From DATKPC01 sp035524275 (GTDB taxonomy: Bacteria; Pseudomonadota; Gammaproteobacteria; Burkholderiales; Burkholderiaceae_F), in contig DATKPC010000120.1 of NCBI GenBank assembly GCA_035524275.1, forward strand, positions 1 through 22,471: 22,471 nt of DNA, written 5' to 3'. The notes beneath the pieces are model-generated. The model searched no databases. It had not been told where the DNA came from and saw nothing but the letters and a program-made list of their open reading frames with translations. The translations under genes were made by a program, and so were the position numbers. Below are positions 16,018-22,471 of this stretch, piece by piece. Position 1 is the stretch's first letter, and each line of letters opens with the position of its first letter.

Positions 16018-16247
16018 CGTCCGTCTCCCTGTCCACGCCTGTTTTTGCGTTCGATTTGACGCATTTGGGACTTCATGGGCGCCGTCGGGACGACTCCCCG
16101 TTGACGAATCCGCACGTCGGCCTTAAATAGGGTCGTGTGGATGGTGCATTGCAATGGCCCTCCGTCAAAGGTTGGGCCTAGGCATTGCCGCTCAAGGCGC
16201 CGGCGTATGGTGCCTGATTCGAATGCGATTGCGCGTTTCGAGAGGCG
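16018..16247. promoter_or_regulatory. Divergent control region between the acyl-CoA synthetase and AmmeMemoRadiSam genes
   Basis: This 230-base gap is the longest non-coding stretch in the window. It holds an inverted repeat TGCGT-N8-ACGCA at 16046-16063, about 30 bases upstream of the synthetase start, which could be an operator for a dimeric regulator. It also holds a plus-strand promoter candidate (listed separately) and a 10-bp palindrome CATTGCAATG at 16147-16156 shortly after it. The remaining leader up to 16247 shows no riboswitch that I recognise. Confidence 0.5.
16101..16128 (+). promoter_or_regulatory. Candidate sigma-70 promoter of the AmmeMemoRadiSam genes
   Basis: TTGACG (16101-16106, five of six consensus bases) and TTAAAT (16123-16128, four of six) are separated by 16 bases. 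This is the best core promoter match seen in the window. Transcription would start near 16135 and give a leader of about 110 bases before the MEMO-like gene. Confidence 0.5.
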
Positions 16248-17108
16248 ATGAAAAGCGTGAGGCCGGCTGCCGTGGCCGGATTGTTCTACCCGGAGGCGGC
16301 GCGATCCCTGTCGGAGGAGATCCGCACCTGCCTCGAGCCGGTGCGGCAACCCGAGCCGCCGCCGGCGAAACGCGCCGAACGCGGACAGCACCTGAAAGCG
16401 TTGATCGTCCCGCACGCCGGCTATCGCTACTCCGGCCCGATCGCCGGCTCCGCGTACCGTCGGCTCGCGGCGGCGCGCGACGTCATCCGCCGCGTCGTGC
16501 TGCTGGGGCCTGCGCACCGCGTCTGGATACGCGGCCTCGGGGTTCCGAGCGCCGCGGCATTCGCGACGCCTCTGGGTACCGTCGACGTCGACGTCGAGGC
16601 GGTCTCGCAGGCCCTCGCGCTGCCGCAGGTCCATCGCAGCGATGCGGCGCACGGAATGGAACACGCGATCGAAGTGCAGTTGCCCTTCCTGCAGGCCACG
16701 CTGGCCGCGTTCCGGATCGTGCCCTTCGTCGTCGGCGAGGCGACGTCCGCCGAAGTGGCCGAGGTCCTCGACCTGCTATGGGGCGGTCCGGAAACGATCG
16801 TCCTCGTCAGTTCCGACTTGTCGCACTACCTGCCCTACGAGCAGGCTCGCGACGCCGACCGCTCGACGGCCACGGCCATACTCGAGCTGTCGCCAACCCT
16901 GGAGCACGAGCAGGCGTGCGGCGCGACGCCGATCAACGGCCTGTTGCGCACGGCGCGCTGGCGCGGGCTGCAGGCGGAGCTCGTCGACCTGCGCAATTCC
17001 GGTGATACCGCAGGTGACCGCTCGCGCGTCGTCGGCTACGGTTCGTTCGCGTTCGACGAACCGGACGCGATGGCGCCACGAACGGCGCCATCGAGTCGCC
17101 ATGAGTGA
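16248..17108 (+). CDS. amrB: AmmeMemoRadiSam system protein B (MEMO1 family)
   Basis: A 286-residue MEMO1-family protein. The start RPAAVAGLFYP, VPHAGYRYSGP (H56), LLGPAHR (H90), GMEHAIEVQLPFLQ (E138-H139), VSSDLSHY (D190, H193) and EQACGATPI (C224) match the conserved positions of the family. In human MEMO1 the equivalent two histidines plus a cysteine, with a nearby Asp-His pair, form a metal site; the fold is related to extradiol dioxygenases. No enzymatic reaction is established for the bacterial protein. It is the first gene of a three-gene cassette; AGAGG lies only two bases before the ATG, a tight spacing. It overlaps the AMMECR1 gene by eight bases. Confidence 0.93.
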   Translation: MKSVRPAAVAGLFYPEAARSLSEEIRTCLEPVRQPEPPPAKRAERGQHLKALIVPHAGYRYSGPIAGSAYRRLAAARDVIRRVVLLGPAHRVWIRGLGVPSAAAFATPLGTVDVDVEAVSQALALPQVHRSDAAHGMEHAIEVQLPFLQATLAAFRIVPFVVGEATSAEVAEVLDLLWGGPETIVLVSSDLSHYLPYEQARDADRSTATAILELSPTLEHEQACGATPINGLLRTARWRGLQAELVDLRNSGDTAGDRSRVVGYGSFAFDEPDAMAPRTAPSSRHE

Positions 17109-17655
17109 ATTCGATCTCGGACCCGCGCTGCTCGCCATCGCGCGCGCCGCGATCGCCGATGCGCTCGGCGCCACGGCGCCGACGATCGGCGATCACGCGT
17201 CGCTGCGCGAGCCCTCGGCGACGTTCGTGACGCTGAAGCAGGCGGGCGAACTGCGTGGCTGCATCGGCTCGGTGCGCGCGCTGCGGCCGCTCGCCGACGA
17301 CGTCCGCGCCAATGCCGTGGCCGCCGCATTCCACGACCCGCGCTTCGAGCCGCTGTCGGCCACCGAACTGCGCGCGACGTCGATCGAGGTGTCGCTGCTG
17401 ACCACGCCGGAGCCGATCGGCTTCGCCGACGAGAACGAACTCCTGGCGCGGCTGCATCCCGGCATCGACGGGGTGATCCTGGAGTATCGCGATCGCCGCG
17501 CGACATTCCTTCCGCAGGTCTGGGACATGCTGCCGGATCCAAGGGACTTCCTGGCCGCGTTGAAAGGGAAGGCAGGGCTTTCCCGCGCGTTCTGGGATCC
17601 GGCGATTCGTGCCAGCCGCTACACGGTGACGAAATGGACCGAACTTCCACAATGA
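17101..17655 (+). CDS. amrA: AmmeMemoRadiSam system protein A (AMMECR1 domain)
   Basis: A 184-residue single-domain AMMECR1 protein. The hallmark LRGCIG is at 51-56, followed by LADDVRANAVAAAFHDPRF (64-82) and the EVSLLTTPEPI strand; the C-terminal FLPQVWDMLPDP segment is also typical. The biochemical function of the domain is unknown; the invariant cysteine in LRGCIG suggests a catalytic or ligand-binding site. The ATG at 17101 overlaps the end of gene B (ATGAGTGA), which implies translational coupling. The open frame extends far upstream but that part is antisense-like shadow of gene B in another frame. The downstream gene again overlaps the stop. Confidence 0.93.
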   Translation: MSEFDLGPALLAIARAAIADALGATAPTIGDHASLREPSATFVTLKQAGELRGCIGSVRALRPLADDVRANAVAAAFHDPRFEPLSATELRATSIEVSLLTTPEPIGFADENELLARLHPGIDGVILEYRDRRATFLPQVWDMLPDPRDFLAALKGKAGLSRAFWDPAIRASRYTVTKWTELPQ

Positions 17656-18746
17656 CACCGACCCTGACCCGTCATCCGGGGCGCTGGTGGCACCGGCTGA
17701 GCGACGGCCGCATCCAGTGCGATCTTTGTCCGCGCGACTGCCGCCTGCACGATGGCCAGCGCGGCGCCTGCTTCGTCCGCCAGCGCGACGGCGAAACGAT
17801 GGTCCTGACGACCTACGGGCGCTCGTCCGGGTTCTGCGTCGACCCGATCGAGAAGAAACCGCTGAACCATTTTTACCCGGGGTCGACCGTGCTGTCGTTC
17901 GGCACCGCCGGCTGCAATCTCACGTGCCGCTTCTGCCAGAACTGGGACATCTCGAAATCGCGCGAGATGGACCTGCTGATGGATGAGGCCTCGCCGGCCG
18001 CGATCGCGGACACGGCCGTCCGGATGCGCTGCCGCAGCGTCGCCTTCACCTACAACGACCCGGTCATCTTCGCGGAATATGCGATGGACGCCGCCGACGC
18101 TTGCCGCGACCGCGGCATCAAGACGGTCGCGGTCACCGCCGGCTACATCGGTTTCGCGGCGCGCCGCGCGTTCTTCGAGAAGATGGACGCCGCCAATGTC
18201 GACCTGAAGGGGTTCGCCGACGATTTCTACGCCAAGCTTTGCACGGCCCACCTGCAGCCGGTCCTCGACACGCTGACGTACCTGAAGCACGAAACCTCGA
18301 CGTGGCTCGAGATCACGACGCTCCTGATTCCCGGAAAGAACGACTCCGACGAGGAACTGCAGGCGATGTGCGCGTGGGTCCGGCGTGAACTGGGTCCCGA
18401 CGTGCCGCTGCACTTCAGTGCGTTTCACCCCGACTACCGGATGACCGACGTCGCGCCGACGCCACCCGCCACGTTGACGCGCGCGCGCGCCATCGGGCTG
18501 CGGGCGGGCCTGCACTACGTCTACACCGGCAACGTCCATGATCGCGCCGGCGGCACGACCCATTGCCCCCATTGCGGCGAGGCCGCGATCGTCCGCGACT
18601 GGTACGACATCGAGGCTTATCGACTCGCATCCGATGGTCGTTGCGTGGGCTGCGGCGGGGTGCTCGCCGGGCGGTTCGAGGACTATCGCGGGCAGGCCGG
18701 GCGTCGGCGCGTGCCGGTGCGGATCGCGGCCTCGCCTGGAGCCTAG
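17652..18746 (+). CDS. amrS: AmmeMemoRadiSam system radical SAM enzyme
   Basis: A 364-residue radical SAM protein. The [4Fe-4S] motif is CNLTCRFC (C88, C92, C95; CX3CX2C) within GTAGCNLTCRFCQNWDISK. An N-terminal cysteine set (CDLCPRDC-x9-C; C23, C26, C30, C40) and a C-terminal CPHCG...CVGCG pair look like metal-binding knuckles, as usual in this family, which is related to pyruvate-formate-lyase activating enzymes. The substrate is unknown. I prefer the ATG at 17652, which overlaps the stop of gene A as ATGA; an in-frame ATG at 17634 would add six residues. Neither has a clear Shine-Dalgarno sequence. It converges on the kinase gene with 14 bases between. Confidence 0.93.
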   Translation: MTPTLTRHPGRWWHRLSDGRIQCDLCPRDCRLHDGQRGACFVRQRDGETMVLTTYGRSSGFCVDPIEKKPLNHFYPGSTVLSFGTAGCNLTCRFCQNWDISKSREMDLLMDEASPAAIADTAVRMRCRSVAFTYNDPVIFAEYAMDAADACRDRGIKTVAVTAGYIGFAARRAFFEKMDAANVDLKGFADDFYAKLCTAHLQPVLDTLTYLKHETSTWLEITTLLIPGKNDSDEELQAMCAWVRRELGPDVPLHFSAFHPDYRMTDVAPTPPATLTRARAIGLRAGLHYVYTGNVHDRAGGTTHCPHCGEAAIVRDWYDIEAYRLASDGRCVGCGGVLAGRFEDYRGQAGRRRVPVRIAASPGA

Positions 18747-18760
18747 CTCCTCGGTTTGAG

Positions 18761-21349
18761 CTATCGCCCCAACCGCAGAGCCAGCACCGCCTGGTTGCGG
18801 AGCGTCTTCAGCAGGCGCAGTTCGTCGTCGTTGAACCGCATCGATCCGGCCACGTCGGTATCCGCATAGATCAGCGCGAGCGTCGCCTTGCGGTCGATCA
18901 CCGGGAGCAGCAGCAGGCCACGTGCGGGCATCGCGGCGCGATGCCAGCCGGGGATGAACGCGCGGACCTTGTCGTGGTCGACGTCCTCGATGCTGACGTC
19001 GGCGCCCTTGACCGCCGCGGCATAGAAAACGCAATTGGCGGCGTGCAGCGGCGCCGCGATCGCCCGCTGCACGAGCCGGTCGGCATCCGCGCCGAAGCCC
19101 ATCCGGCAGCGCAGGACCCGCTGGCGGGCGTCGTGATGGAAGAACAGCACGCGGCGGAAGCCCATCCCGCGATACATCGTCTGCAACAGCAGGCGCAGGA
19201 CATCGCCCGGCGCCTGCTCCGAAATCAACGCCTGCGTGACGTCCTGCACGCCGGCAGCCAGCGCCGCGTGACGGTTCGCCGCATCGAAAAGCGGCGCCGT
19301 GATCGGAACGGTATCGGCCGTCGACGATGCCATCGATGTCGTGGCGACCGCCGCCGACATCGGGTCCGGATTCGGCGCAACGATCATCGACGGGGCCGGC
19401 GCCGAGCGAATGTCGGCGGGCGCCGCGTTCGGCGGTGCAGCCGGAAGCATCGGGCCGGGCGCGGTCGGTTTCACGTCAGGCGCCGCGGTTTCCGCGACGT
19501 CCGCAACCTCCGTCGAGGCCGCCGCCGTCATCGCCACGGTCGCCTCCGAATCCTCGCGCACCGGCTGCGCCCCGCGTGCCTCGCGCAGCCGCTTGACGAA
19601 GCCGCCCGCCAGCACCCCGGCGCCCAGCGCGTCGCCGTCGCGAATCAACGATTCGGTCGCACCTTCGATGATCGCGGCGAGCTGGCGCTCCGTCATCTGC
19701 AGCGCCGCACCGTATTGCGCGAAGACATGGGCCAGCTCCGCCTTTCGGCGCGCCGGTTCGACCTGGCGGAACACGTCGGCGACCGCCTGGGATGCGTTCG
19801 CGACGAGCCGAAGCTTCTCGCCCTGTTGCGACGGGCACTTCTTCACCGGGCCCGCCATCGCGCGCATGCTGTCGGTGATCTCGGCCGGAAAGTTCCACGC
19901 CTTCGCGACGCCGATTCCGAGCTGCTCGTAACTCAACCCCAGGACCTGGACCGAGGCCCGCTCCTCATCGAGGCCGCGCGTCTGCACCAGGCGTTCGACG
20001 AGCTGCGCCTCTTCATGCAGGTAGAACGTCGCCAAGAGGGACCCGAGGCGATGGAACATCGCGCCGATGAATGCCTGTTCCTGGCCCCGCAGTCCGGCGA
20101 ACTCGGCCAGGTGCCTTCCGATAAGCCCGCTGAAATGCGCCGCGACGACCTGGTCGCGAAGCGCGGCGACGTTGGCTCGATCGTGCATGTGCTCGAAGAG
20201 CAGCAGCGACATCGCCGTGCTGCGCACCGTGTCGTAGCCGAGGATCGCGATCGCCCGCGAGACCGTTCCGATCTCGCCGCCGAACTGCCGCAGGTGCGAC
20301 GCGTTGACGACCTTCAGCAGGCGACTCGTCAACGCGAAGTCCTTCATCACCGCCTCGCGAAGCACGGCAACCGGCTCGCGCTCGGAGGATGCGGCGCGGC
20401 TTACCCGCATGATGGTCGCCGACAGCGCCGGGAAGTCCCCCTTGTGCCGGATCCGCCGCAACAGGTAGTCGAGCGTTCCCTTGCCGGACGGCTTGGCGTC
20501 GGATTCGTCCGGAACCGGCATCAGGTAGTCGCGCAAGGCATGCGCCATGGCGGCCGCGCTCGCGTAGCGCTCGTCCGGGGCCTTCGCCAGCGCTTTCGTG
20601 ACGATCGCCTCCAGCCGCGCATCGATCCTGGCGTTGCGCTTCGAAGGCGGATCGAACGCATGGGCGAGGATGGCGCGCACGGTCTCGCGCGCATCCCTGC
20701 CGCGTGCCGGCGTCGTGCCGGTCAGCATCTCGTACAGGATCACGCCGAGCGCGAAGACGTCGGCGGCCGCCTCATGGATGCCGTGCGCGATGTATTCCGG
20801 AGCCATGTAGGCCGGGGTCCCGACGATCTGCGTCGACTCGTCCAGCGGCGGCGCGCCGCGGCGCGCGATGCCGAAGTCCATCAGGCGCGGCACGCCGGCC
20901 GGCGTGATCATGACGTTGCCGGGCTTCAGGTCGCGGTGGACGATGTGGCGCTCGTGCGCGCAGGCCACGCCGTCGGCCAGCGCGACCGCGATCTCGACGG
21001 CGCGCACGACGTCGAGCCGATGCGACTCGCGTATCAGCATCGCGAGCGTGCTGCCTTCGACGTATTCGAAGACGAGGTACGGCGTCCCGTCCTCCTCGCC
21101 CGCATCGAACAGCGTGACGATGTTCGGATGCGACAGGGTCGCGACGATCCGGGATTCGTCGATCAGCGACGTCATCCCGGGCACGCCGAGGCCCGATGCG
21201 CCGTGGGGCGAGATCGTCTTCAGCGCGACGTGGCGGCCCAGTCGCGTGTCGTTGGCGAGATAGACCGTGCCCTCCGCACCGCGCCCGAGCAGCCGGACGA
21301 TCTCGAATCGCCCGATGCGTTGCGGAATTTCCTGGACAGCCTGCGCCAT
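18761..21349 (-). CDS. Ser/Thr protein kinase-HDOD-GAF fusion protein
   Basis: An 862-residue cytoplasmic signalling protein with three domains. Residues 14-275 are a complete Hanks-type kinase: GRGAEGTVY glycine loop, K44, E65 on helix C, HRDLKPGN (D140, N145), DFG at 158-160 and APE at 183-185. Residues about 300-510 are an HDOD domain (FPALSATIMRVSR, LLKVVNAS, AIAILGYDTVRS, GLIGRHLA, MFHRLGSLL), a degenerate relative of HD phosphohydrolases. After an Ala/Pro-rich linker at about 600-685, residues about 690-862 look like a GAF domain (LIYAD, FNDDELRLLKTLRNQAVLAL). There is no transmembrane segment, unlike PknB-type receptors. The ligand and the substrates are unknown. It is monocistronic here. 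Confidence 0.92.
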   Translation of the reverse strand: MAQAVQEIPQRIGRFEIVRLLGRGAEGTVYLANDTRLGRHVALKTISPHGASGLGVPGMTSLIDESRIVATLSHPNIVTLFDAGEEDGTPYLVFEYVEGSTLAMLIRESHRLDVVRAVEIAVALADGVACAHERHIVHRDLKPGNVMITPAGVPRLMDFGIARRGAPPLDESTQIVGTPAYMAPEYIAHGIHEAAADVFALGVILYEMLTGTTPARGRDARETVRAILAHAFDPPSKRNARIDARLEAIVTKALAKAPDERYASAAAMAHALRDYLMPVPDESDAKPSGKGTLDYLLRRIRHKGDFPALSATIMRVSRAASSEREPVAVLREAVMKDFALTSRLLKVVNASHLRQFGGEIGTVSRAIAILGYDTVRSTAMSLLLFEHMHDRANVAALRDQVVAAHFSGLIGRHLAEFAGLRGQEQAFIGAMFHRLGSLLATFYLHEEAQLVERLVQTRGLDEERASVQVLGLSYEQLGIGVAKAWNFPAEITDSMRAMAGPVKKCPSQQGEKLRLVANASQAVADVFRQVEPARRKAELAHVFAQYGAALQMTERQLAAIIEGATESLIRDGDALGAGVLAGGFVKRLREARGAQPVREDSEATVAMTAAASTEVADVAETAAPDVKPTAPGPMLPAAPPNAAPADIRSAPAPSMIVAPNPDPMSAAVATTSMASSTADTVPITAPLFDAANRHAALAAGVQDVTQALISEQAPGDVLRLLLQTMYRGMGFRRVLFFHHDARQRVLRCRMGFGADADRLVQRAIAAPLHAANCVFYAAAVKGADVSIEDVDHDKVRAFIPGWHRAAMPARGLLLLPVIDRKATLALIYADTDVAGSMRFNDDELRLLKTLRNQAVLALRLGR

Positions 21350-21445
21350 GGGGCCCTGGACATGAGGGGTCGTCGTCCAAGGCTACCGGCGCCCGATCTG
21401 CGGACTTGGCACGAATATCGAGGCCGTTTCCGCGTTATTCGCGCC

Positions 21446-21465
21446 GCCGAGGGTAAACCCTCGGC
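21446..21465 (-). terminator. Stem-loop after the phosphatase gene, possible terminator
   Basis: GCCGAGGG and CCCTCGGC form a perfect 8-bp stem around a four-base loop. On the minus strand it starts 12 bases after the stop codon of the phosphatase gene and lies about 100 bases before the kinase start. It is not followed by a T-run in either direction, so intrinsic termination is plausible but unproven. The rest of the 128-base gap should contain the kinase promoter, but I see no convincing one. Confidence 0.45.
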
Positions 21466-21477
21466 ATCCGCACGCGT

Positions 21478-22471
21478 TCAGCGGCCACCGGAACAGCTGG
21501 CGGCCTCCGGCGGGACGAAGCAGGCGACGTCCACGTAGCGCTGCGAACCGGTGACCTGGTACTCCAGCGCCGTCGCGCGAGCGCCGGGCTGCAGCGGAGC
21601 GGAAACGGCGCGCTGCCGCTCGAACTTCGCCGGTTCCGGGCCGCCCGCGAGGGCTTCCGCCAGGACGCGCCCGACGAGTCGCCCCTGGCTCGGAAGATGC
21701 AGCCCGAGGACGCGCGCCAGCGTCGGCGCGACATCGGCGTTGCCGACCGGCGCGGGATCGACGAAACCCCGCTTGAAGTCGGGGCCGATGGCGGCCATGT
21801 GGTTGTAGGTGTTGTCGCGGCCGAGGCTGCCGTGCATCCCCTGGCCTTCCTGCAGCGTCGTGTCGGCGACCTGCACCGAGGTCATCTCCGGATTCGCCGG
21901 ATCCGTCGAAAACGTCTTGAAGCCGACCACGATCGCCGGGCGTGGCATCTGCGCCGTGCCGACGAGCCCGATCTCGTCCTCGGACAGCGCGCCCGGGATG
22001 TCGCCATACCGCGGATCCACGAACAGCGCGCCAACGTAGTCCTGCTCCGCGAGCACGCCGACGACGCGACGAACCAGCGCCGCATCGCCACTCGGGACGT
22101 AGACGAGGTCGGAACCGCCGTTGGCGGCCACGATGACCTGCGCGTCCAGCGGTCCTGTCGCCGCGCCGCTTCCGCCGATCAGCCCATTGCCGGCGACCGG
22201 GCGCTGCTCGCGCACCGGCGACGGCGCCATCGACGCCTCGACCGCCAGGAATTGCGCCCGGCCATCGACGGTGCCCTGGCGATCCGGATCGAACAAGGGA
22301 AGCTGCAGCCCGTGCGCAAGGTCGATCGCAAGGAACCCCGGCGGCAGCCATCCGGGTACGACCTCGTTGCCGCCGTGGGCCGCCGCGTAGGTGAACCGCG
22401 TCGAATACGAGGTCGACGCATGGCCCTGCGCGTCGACCTCGTGCTTGCTGATCGTCGCGAAGCCATGATCC
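21478..22471 (-). CDS. Alkaline-phosphatase-superfamily / type I phosphodiesterase protein, N-terminus missing
   Basis: The frame is open from its TGA at 21478-21480 to the right edge, giving the last 330 residues; the start lies outside. The visible part begins DHGFATISKH, the conserved SDHGF-like metal-ligand segment of alkaline-phosphatase-superfamily phosphodiesterases and nucleotide pyrophosphatases. A second likely metal histidine is in GMHGSLGRDNTYNHM, followed by ADVAPTLARVLGL, a segment typical of the superfamily near the C-terminus. Such proteins are often periplasmic hydrolases, but the signal peptide cannot be checked here. The substrate is unknown. A TTG at 22296 would give a shorter product, but it lies in the middle of conserved sequence and is not the real start. 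Confidence 0.85.
   Translation of the reverse strand, partial: DHGFATISKHEVDAQGHASTSYSTRFTYAAAHGGNEVVPGWLPPGFLAIDLAHGLQLPLFDPDRQGTVDGRAQFLAVEASMAPSPVREQRPVAGNGLIGGSGAATGPLDAQVIVAANGGSDLVYVPSGDAALVRRVVGVLAEQDYVGALFVDPRYGDIPGALSEDEIGLVGTAQMPRPAIVVGFKTFSTDPANPEMTSVQVADTTLQEGQGMHGSLGRDNTYNHMAAIGPDFKRGFVDPAPVGNADVAPTLARVLGLHLPSQGRLVGRVLAEALAGGPEPAKFERQRAVSAPLQPGARATALEYQVTGSQRYVDVACFVPPEAASCSGGR

Noticed and set aside
18563..21538. A 991-codon open frame on the plus strand opposite the kinase gene
   Set aside because: It is antisense to a gene with clear kinase motifs and its translation is Arg/His/Asp-rich low complexity, as expected from a GC-rich shadow frame.
21478..22296. A complete 272-residue gene starting at a TTG
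   Set aside because: The frame stays open to the window edge and the upstream part encodes the conserved DHGF segment, so the gene is a fragment of a longer one.

Overview
The window is GC-rich, densely packed bacterial chromosome. It looks proteobacterial, and the RuBisCO genes and acyl-CoA ligase most resemble betaproteobacterial ones as I remember them; that placement is an inference from recalled sequences, not a search. Its core is a Calvin-Benson-Bassham (cbb) gene cluster of a facultative autotroph.

Layout. (1) 1-76: an 18-bp tandem repeat running off the left edge. (2) 95-1440, minus strand: a CbbR LysR regulator and, overlapping its stop codon, a small exported Rap1a/Tai-type protein. 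(3) 1441-1596: a short AT-rich divergent control region with a CbbR-like inverted repeat. (4) 1597-11492, plus strand: cbbL-cbbS (form IC, red-type RuBisCO), cbbX (RuBisCO activase), cbbY (xylulose-1,5-bisphosphate phosphatase), fbp/cbbF, prk/cbbP, cbbT, a GapA-type gap gene and cbbE/rpe. Phosphoglycerate kinase, aldolase and a cbbZ phosphoglycolate phosphatase are not in the cluster. (5) 11629-14397, plus strand: a Kup potassium transporter and an alpha/beta hydrolase. (6) 14398-16017, minus strand: an AlkK-like acyl-CoA synthetase. (7) 16248-18746, plus strand: the complete three-gene AmmeMemoRadiSam cassette (MEMO1-like, AMMECR1-like and radical SAM proteins), whose biochemical role is unknown. 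(8) 18761-21349, minus strand: a large Ser/Thr kinase-HDOD-GAF fusion. (9) 21478-22471, minus strand: the C-terminal part of an alkaline-phosphatase-superfamily protein cut by the right edge.

How it works together. CbbR would control the cbb genes from the divergent promoter. CbbLS fixes CO2, CbbX removes inhibitory sugar phosphates from RuBisCO, and CbbY destroys xylulose-1,5-bisphosphate. Fbp, CbbT and Rpe regenerate pentose phosphates, PRK makes ribulose-1,5-bisphosphate, and GAPDH carries out the reductive step. Very stable GC hairpins lie in the prk-tkt and gap-rpe gaps, and a 34-codon ORF exactly bridges tkt and gap; these are candidate intra-operon control elements.

The best candidate for undescribed biology is the AmmeMemoRadiSam cassette, which has its own candidate promoter and a leader of about 110 nt. 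It is followed by the convergent three-domain signalling protein. No tRNA, rRNA, CRISPR array, insertion sequence or phage gene was seen. No gene-free stretch exceeds 300 bases; the longest, 16018-16247, is described below.
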